Source of the DNA: Penium margaritaceum
Taxonomy: Eukaryota > Streptophyta > Zygnematophyceae > Desmidiales > Peniaceae
Length of the DNA: 64,000 nt
Assembly: GCA_023375785.1 (NCBI GenBank)
Contig: SZWC01000042.1
Coordinates: 532,407 to 596,406 of the forward strand
Direction: 5' to 3'
A program made the translations under genes and the position numbers. Positions 58,131-64,000 of this stretch are shown piece after piece. How positions within the stretch are numbered: the stretch's first letter is position 1; the number at the start of each line of letters is the position of its first letter. The notes beneath the pieces were generated by a model. The model was not told where the DNA came from and ran no database searches. It saw only the letters and a list, made by a program, of their open reading frames with translations.

Positions 58131-59118
58131 GAGGTGCCCCTGTTTTCTGGCATACTCGGGGCCTTAACCAAGTTCTAGGGGCCTCTGGGCCATTTTCCGT
58201 GTTTCAGAAATTTGGCTCGCGGTCGAGCTTGCCTTCGCTCGACCGTGGCAGTGCGGAGCGAGGAGGAGGAGCAAGCAAGTGATGGAGCACGGCTTGCTCC
58301 ACATGCCAGGGATGTGTTTCGCTCGTCGCTTCGCAGCAGCGTTCCAAACACGCCATGCAAGGGTGGCTTTCAGCCTCTCGGCAAGTAGCGTCACGGCGAC
58401 GCTACCCACCAAGGGGTTGTTTTGACGGACAGCTCCGACAGCGGGCGCAGTCAACGGCGGTAGCAGTTCTGATGACTACGACTGTGGGACAGTCGCAGTA
58501 CCACCGGTGACGTGTCCGACTCGGTGACCACATCCACTACCGGGAGGCATACAATAGCAACGAGGCGGCTTGTCGAGATAGAGGACAGACCGTCGATCTT
58601 GAGGATCAACGGCCCATGAGTTTTTGCACTAGGCATTAGGTGCAAGTAGAGCACCAAGTTCAGGTGCAAGCAAAGCACTAGGTCGAGGAGCAAGTAGCTT
58701 GCTACAGCAATCTAGGATAGCAGTAGGCAAGGGCCAAGACAGGCCAGCTGAACAGTATAAATACCTTGTACTCTGTTCATTGTAGTTAACGTGTGTTTTC
58801 CAGCTCTGGCTTCTAGACTTCTCCAAGTCTAACTGTCCACTGCGACAGTCCTCTCCACACACTAAAGCCTACTCTCCAGAGAGCACCCACTCTCACATCA
58901 AGATAAGAACTAGAGCCACGCGTTGGGTTGAAGCTCTGCCGGAGCTCACCAAACATCAAGGAGCAAAGGCACGTACTACGCCGGACAACGTTGAGGCTGA
59001 TCGAAAGGGAGATTGCTGGACGAGACTTCAAAGCCAACGCACGAGCCAACCTTTTGAACTGTTTCTAAATTTCCAGAGCATCCACACGGCTTACCGTGCG
59101 CGTGCGGGAGATAACGCG
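58131..59118 (+). other. 988-bp non-repeat insert with a TATA box
   Basis: Single-copy sequence interrupting the inverted 21-bp array. TATAAATA at 58756-58763 is a good TATA box, about 350 bp from the right end, so the segment resembles an LTR or promoter region. I find no convincing TG...CA ends, no target duplication and no long coding frame. Short GTGCAAGTAGAGCAC-like direct repeats occur at 58640-58690. Identity unknown. Confidence 0.6.
58756..58763 (+). promoter_or_regulatory. TATA box candidate in the 58.1-59.1 kb insert
   Basis: TATAAATA in the context ACAGTATAAATACCTT, typical for a Pol II start about 30 bp downstream. Nothing downstream encodes a recognisable protein before the array resumes at 59119. 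Confidence 0.5.
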
Positions 59119-60298
59119 TGCCAAAGTGTGATGCTCTAGTTCCAAAGTGTGACGTTATAGTGCCAAAGTGTGACACTCTAGTGCCAAAGTGTGACGCTCT
59201 AGTCCCAATGTGTGATCCTCTACTGCCAAAATGTGACGCTCTAGTGCCAGAGTATGGAGATGTAGTGCAAACGTGTGACGCTCTAGTGACAAAGTCACAC
59301 GCTATTGTGCCAAAGAATAATGCTCTAGTGCCAAAGTGTGATGCTCTAATGCAAATGTGTGACATTCTAGTGCCACAGTGCAACGATCTTGTGCCAAAGT
59401 GTGATGCTCTAATGCCAAAGTGTGATGCTCTAGTGCAGAAACGTAAAGCTATAGTGCCAAATTGTATAGTTAGAGTGCCAAATGTGATGCTCTAGTGCCA
59501 AAGTTTGAAGCTCTAGTGCCAAAGTGTGACGCTCTAGTGCCAGGGTGTGACGATCTAGTGCCAAAGTGTGACGCTCTAGTGCCAAAGTGTGGAGCTCTAG
59601 TGCAAACGCATGACACTCAAGTGCCAAAGTGTGAAGCTATAGTGCCACACTGTGAGGATTTAGTGCCAAAGGGTTACTTTTAGTGCCAACGTGTGACTCT
59701 CTAGTCACCAATTGTGAAGCTCTAGTGCCAAAGTGTGACGCTCTAGTGCCAAAGTGTGACGCTGTAGTGCCAAGGTATGACGCTCTAGTGCCAAAGTGTG
59801 ACGCTCTTGTGTCAAGGTTTGGAGCTCTACTGGCAACGTGTGATGCTCTAGTGCATAAGTGGGACGCTCTAGTGCCAATGTGTGACGCCATTCTGCCAAA
59901 GTGTGGAGCTCTAGTGCCAAAGTGTAATGCTCTAGTGCCAAAGTGTGATGCTCTAGTACCAAAGTGTGATTCTCTAGTGCCAAAGTGTGATGCTCTAGTG
60001 CCAAAGTGTGGAGCTCTAGTGCCAAAGTGTGATGCTCTATTGCCAAATTGTGACGCTGTAATGCCGAAGTGTGACGCTCTAGTGCGTAAGTGTGACCCCT
60101 CTAGTACCCATGTGTGGACCTCTAGTCCCAAAGTGTGATGCTCTAGTGCCAAAGTATGAAGCTATAGTGCCAACGTGTGATGCTCTAGTGCCAAAGTGTG
60201 ACGCTCTAGTGCCAATCGTGAAGCTCTAGTGCCAAAGTGTGACGCGCTAGTGTGAACGTGTGACGCTCATGTGCCAAAGTGTGAGGTTATAGTGCCAA
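59119..60298 (-). repeat. 21-bp minisatellite, inverted orientation (block 2)
   Basis: About 56 units in the reverse-complement orientation, continuing block 1 across the insert at 58131-59118. Confidence 0.95.
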
Positions 60299-60901
60299 TG
60301 TTGTCAGAAGAATGCAAGAGGTGACGAGGATAGGAGCAGAAGCAAGCAGAAGCAGGGGAACTGGCAAGAGCGTGTTAGCAGAATGACAAAAGCGACAGAT
60401 CCTATCTTGGGAGTTAGTCGGAGGACCTCGAGAGAGGCAGGGCACTAGAGCTCCGAGGTAGACAACGGACGCTGAGAGAACACGTAAGAGAGGGGATTGA
60501 TGCACTGAGAGTGAGCGAAGGGTCGGGGTGACGAGGCGAAGAGTGAGCTAGGACTCATGGACGAAAGATAGGAGAAGTGATGAGCGAGCAGAGCACGGAC
60601 ACGGCGGCGAAGCCGCGGAACCAAAGGGAACATGATGAGCATAACATTTCTGGTTAATTTGAGGGGATGAACATCCTCGGTATAGAAAGATAGATTAGGA
60701 AAAATGAGTAGAGTAACGGCTTCTTTCCAATAGCGGGCCACGGGTGACAGGTGTCACTTTATTATGTGATGACTTACAGTAGGTTCCGAACGGTCGAGTG
60801 ACCGGAGAGCCCTTGTTCAAGGTGGCTTGGTCGTTGGACCCAAACCGTTATTGAGACCGAGTTTGATATGTTCCATCTCTTGTCAAGGCTTCGTTCCAAC
60901 A
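60299..60901 (-). repeat. Candidate LTR, 603 bp, minus strand
   Basis: In plus coordinates it runs TGTTGTCAG...GTTCCAACA. In minus sense it starts TGTTGGAACG and is directly preceded by CTTCAAAGGGGG (from 60902 on), which looks like a polypurine tract. So it resembles the 3' LTR of a minus-strand Copia-like element. No partner LTR is present in the window. Confidence 0.5.
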
Positions 60902-62776
60902 CCCCCTTTGAAGCTTGACAAGAGGTAAAGAGGCAAGAGGGATGGTGAGTAGTATCGCTCCCAGTATTCCACCCCATTGGAGGATGTGGGAGATAGCGGG
61001 GTCCGAGGCCGTTCTTTGATGGCTCGAAGCTATGCTTCTTCCTCCACTCTCCTGTGATCTCTGATAAAGGGTTGCAGCTGAAATTGTCGTTCCTCCAGAA
61101 GTGCACTGTATCAAAAGGGTCAATAGCAGCCGGACGGGGGTCAGGAGATTATGCTCCTTTGCGTGAGCAGTAGTCCATGAGATCGTAGATGCTCGGGAAG
61201 ACAGCCTGATGACGGTGTGCCACAATGATGAGGTGGAACTCCTCGTAAGTGTTCATGTAGAGAAGACCTCGCAGTTGAGTTTGGGCAATACCATACTCCC
61301 GTCTTCCTTATGCTGTTCTACGGGCTTCTCCACTTCCAACGTTTCGCGGTACGTCATGGAGGCTGTATTAGTGTATGTCCATGGTGGCGATTTTGCATCA
61401 TAGCTGGCGACGCCATCGTTCAAAGTTGTGACCCCCGTCGGGTGCGAAGCAGAGTAGAGCAATGTTGTCGTTTAGGGAGGCGATTTCATTGTAGAGCACG
61501 ATGGTTCTTCGTTGCTCTTCCATGAGAGATGAGGTGGGTTATCACTGAATATAGAATGGGAACAGGGGTTGCACCACTACACTGAGGGATTGAGAAGTGC
61601 GGCTGAGCAAGATAGAGTGCCAGTAAGAGGAGGGCGGTGGGTGGAGTGGACACTGGGGGCAAAACCACGTGCACTGATGAAGTTTCGGCCTGGACGCAGG
61701 TCGTCGCAAAATGGGCAATGCGACCGGGCTGATCCTTGTGCCGAGCAGGCGATGAAGGCGGATGATGGAGGAGGAAGACTGAGTGGCAGAGTGGACGCAG
61801 GGGCAAAACCACGTACGTGACGACAATAGGGGGATAGGATGCGGCAAGGGGAAGGTGAATGCCAATGCGCCGCGATAAATCTGTTGCCGCCGTGGGTGCA
61901 GGCTGCTGCGAAGCGGACATCTAGCTCGTGCAAATCCTTCTGATGGCCACAGATGCTGATGATTACTGAAGAAGAGGCGGAGGCTGATGATCATTGAGTG
62001 GGCACAGGGATGAGCCGCGTGCGCTGTAGGAAGTTTTGGCGTGGGTGCAGGTCGTCTTGTAGAAGGAGATGCGACCGGGCAGATCCCTGTACCGAGCAGA
62101 AGGACGATGCGGACGCGGAGAAACGCAAAGGCGGATGATGACTGAGTGGGCACTGGGGCGGAACCTCGTACGCTGTGAAGCGATGCGGATGATGAATGAG
62201 CCTGATGAAGGAAGAGCGGCTCGGAGGAGGTAGTGAGGAGGATGATGGGACTGCGTCGAGGAAGGAGGCTTGAGCAAAGATGATGAGGAGGGCTGAAGGG
62301 AGGGGATGAAGATTAAGATGACATGGAGGTGAACGACGGTTGATGATAGTAGTGATGGCGTGACAGAGGCAGAAGATGGGGAACGCGGCGGGTAGAGGAT
62401 GGCGAGGTAGAAGGTGGCGCGCGCAAGGCAACCACTTGTTCGGTGTGTCCAGAGAGTGACGGCTTGTTCCCCAGTTGGCTCAAAGCATGAGCAGGAAGGC
62501 TGGTGGTTTTCGTTATCCTAGCAGCGAGAGGAAGCCGTGTGCAACAGAGGGAGTTGTGAGGTAGGCAGTGAGGCTGATCCGTCGATGTCAGGAGAGTGAC
62601 GGCTTGTTCCCCAGTTGGCTCGTAATGGGAGCAGGAAGACAGGCGGTGTCCAATGTCTTGATGGCGGAAGGCACGTTGCTGTTGCTAACGACGTGGGAGG
62701 TCGGTCCAAGCAGGCGGATCGAAATGATGGATGTAAGCAGGCTGAAGAGCATGGGAAGAGTAAGCAGATGAGCCGG
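60902..62776 (-). other. Unassigned insert body, possibly inside a truncated LTR element
   Basis: Non-repeat sequence up to the next 21-bp block. No RT, RNase H or integrase motif is visible on either strand. Internal similarity exists: GAGAGTGACGGCTTGTTCCC occurs near 62452 and 62590, and related segments containing GCGACCGGGC lie near 61720 and 62070. The insert begins between GTGCCAA and AGTGT of the satellite unit and the array resumes in phase, so a single insertion into the array is likely. Confidence 0.5.
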
Positions 62777-64000
62777 AGTGTAACGCTCTAGTGCCAGAGT
62801 GTGAAGATCTATTGCCAAAGTGTGACGCTCTAGTGCCAAAGTGTGAAGATCTATTGCCAAAGTGTGGAGCTCTAGTGCCAAAGTATGACGCTCTGGTGCC
62901 AAAGTGTGATGCTATAGAGCCAAAGTGTGGGGCTCTAGCACTAAAGTGTGACTCTCTCTTGCCGAAGTGTGAATCTCTAGTGCCAAATTGTGACGATCCA
63001 GTGCCAATGTGTGATGCTCTAGTGCAGACGTGTGACGCTCTAGTGCCAAAGTGTGAGGCTCTAGTCTAAACTATGAAGATCTAGTGCCAATGTGTGAAGT
63101 TGTAGTCCCAATGATTGACACTCTAGTACCAATGTGTGATGCTCTAGTGCCAAAGTGTGATGTTATAGTGCCAAAGTGTGACGCCCTAGAGCCAAAGTGT
63201 GACGCTCTAGTGCCAAAGTGTGACACTCTAGTGCTAAAGTGTGGCACTCTAGTGCCACATTGTGAGGCTCTAGTGGCAAAGTGTGATGCTCTAGTGCCAA
63301 ATCGTTAAGCTCCAGTGGCAAACGGTGACACTACAATGCCAAAGTGTGACGGTCTAATGGCAAAATGTGATGCCCTAGTGCCAAAGTGTGATACTCTAGT
63401 ACCAAAGAGTGACATTCTAGTGCCAAAGTGTGATGCTCTAGTGCCAAAGTTGGAAGCTCTAATGCCAAAGTGTGATGCTCTAGTGCCAATGCGTGATGCC
63501 TTAGTGCCAAAGTGTGAAGCTCTAGTGCCAACGTTTGATGCTCTAGTACCAAAGTCTGACGCTCTAGTGCAAAAGTGTGGAGCTATTGTGCCAAATTGTG
63601 AAGCTCTAGTGCCAAAGTGTATGCTCTGGGAACAAAGTGTGACGCTCTAGTGCCAAAGTGTGACGCTTTAGTGCCAAAGTGTGACCCTCTAGTGCCAATG
63701 TGTGACGCTCTAGTGCCAATGTCTGACGCTCTAGTGCCGAAGTGTGGAGCTATAGTGCCAAAGTGTGAAGTTGTAGTGTCAGATTCTGAAGCTCTAGTGC
63801 CAACGTGTAATGCTATATTGCCAATATGTGGAGTTATAGTGCCAATGTGTGAAGTTCTAGTGCCAAAGTGTGATACTCTAGTGCCATAGTGTAAAGCTCT
63901 AGTGCCAAAGTGTGACGCTTTAGTGCCGAAAGGTTGAAGCTCTAGTGCCAAAGTGTGACAGTCTAGTGCCAAAGTGTGAAGCTCTATTGCCAAAGTGTGA
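62777..64000 (-). repeat. 21-bp minisatellite, inverted orientation (block 3, to window end)
   Basis: About 58 units in the reverse-complement orientation. It reaches the right edge of the window, so the array continues beyond. Confidence 0.95.

Noticed and set aside
60774-61225. Minus-strand protein of about 110-125 codons
   Set aside because: No recognisable domain, and overlapping frames of equal length. Not supported as a gene.

Overview
This is a 64 kb stretch of repeat-dense nuclear DNA in which I find no host gene at all. Everything recognisable is either a decayed LTR retrotransposon or a tandem array. Plant-type Gypsy and Copia elements, nested insertions and kilobase-scale minisatellites point to a large green-lineage genome. 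A charophyte alga such as Chara is my best guess; it rests on general recollection of that repeat-rich genome and cannot be proved from this sequence. There are no operons, no CRISPR array and no rRNA or intact tRNA genes.

Layout. 1-3664: the 5' end of a Gypsy element on the minus strand (gag, primer-binding site, 1.04 kb LTR). 3665-3966: a 20-bp minisatellite. 3967-15501: Gypsy pol and 3'-end remains on the plus strand (RT/RNase H, a retropepsin-like motif, a charged coiled-coil-like region, integrase, a Cys-rich zinc-finger region, polypurine tract, LTR), broken up by an inverted 2.6 kb piece of the same family at 10676-13266. 15502-16764: the same 20-bp satellite in the other orientation, then four copies of a ~190-bp satellite. 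16765-25552: a second Gypsy 3' end (integrase, Cys-rich region, LTR) interrupted by a fairly young Copia element at 18447-23293 with a perfect 5-bp target duplication. 25553-28937: a Gypsy gag directly after the same LTR. 28938-36584: a 20-bp minisatellite with an 808-N assembly gap. 36585-39357: a possible Copia LTR with a tRNA-Met-type primer site and no recognisable coding body. 39358-41066: a third gag fragment. 41067-64000: a 21-bp minisatellite interrupted by a solo Gypsy LTR (with target duplication) and two other inserts, with one orientation switch at 57470/57471 and higher-order repeats inside.

Most interesting points. (1) The Gypsy family carries a multi-zinc-finger region between integrase and the polypurine tract, seen in two copies, and a long charged region just upstream of integrase, also seen twice. 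(2) The Copia LTR holds a tRNA-like sequence with A-box and B-box motifs in both LTRs. (3) The 21-bp array has 1135-bp higher-order repeats, a fold-back orientation switch and three open reading frames that follow simply from its period. (4) Two opposite-facing Gypsy LTRs share the flank ACATG in the same satellite, as if one insertion had been split by an inversion. (5) Single-N joins with repeated flanks show that some local duplications are assembly artefacts.
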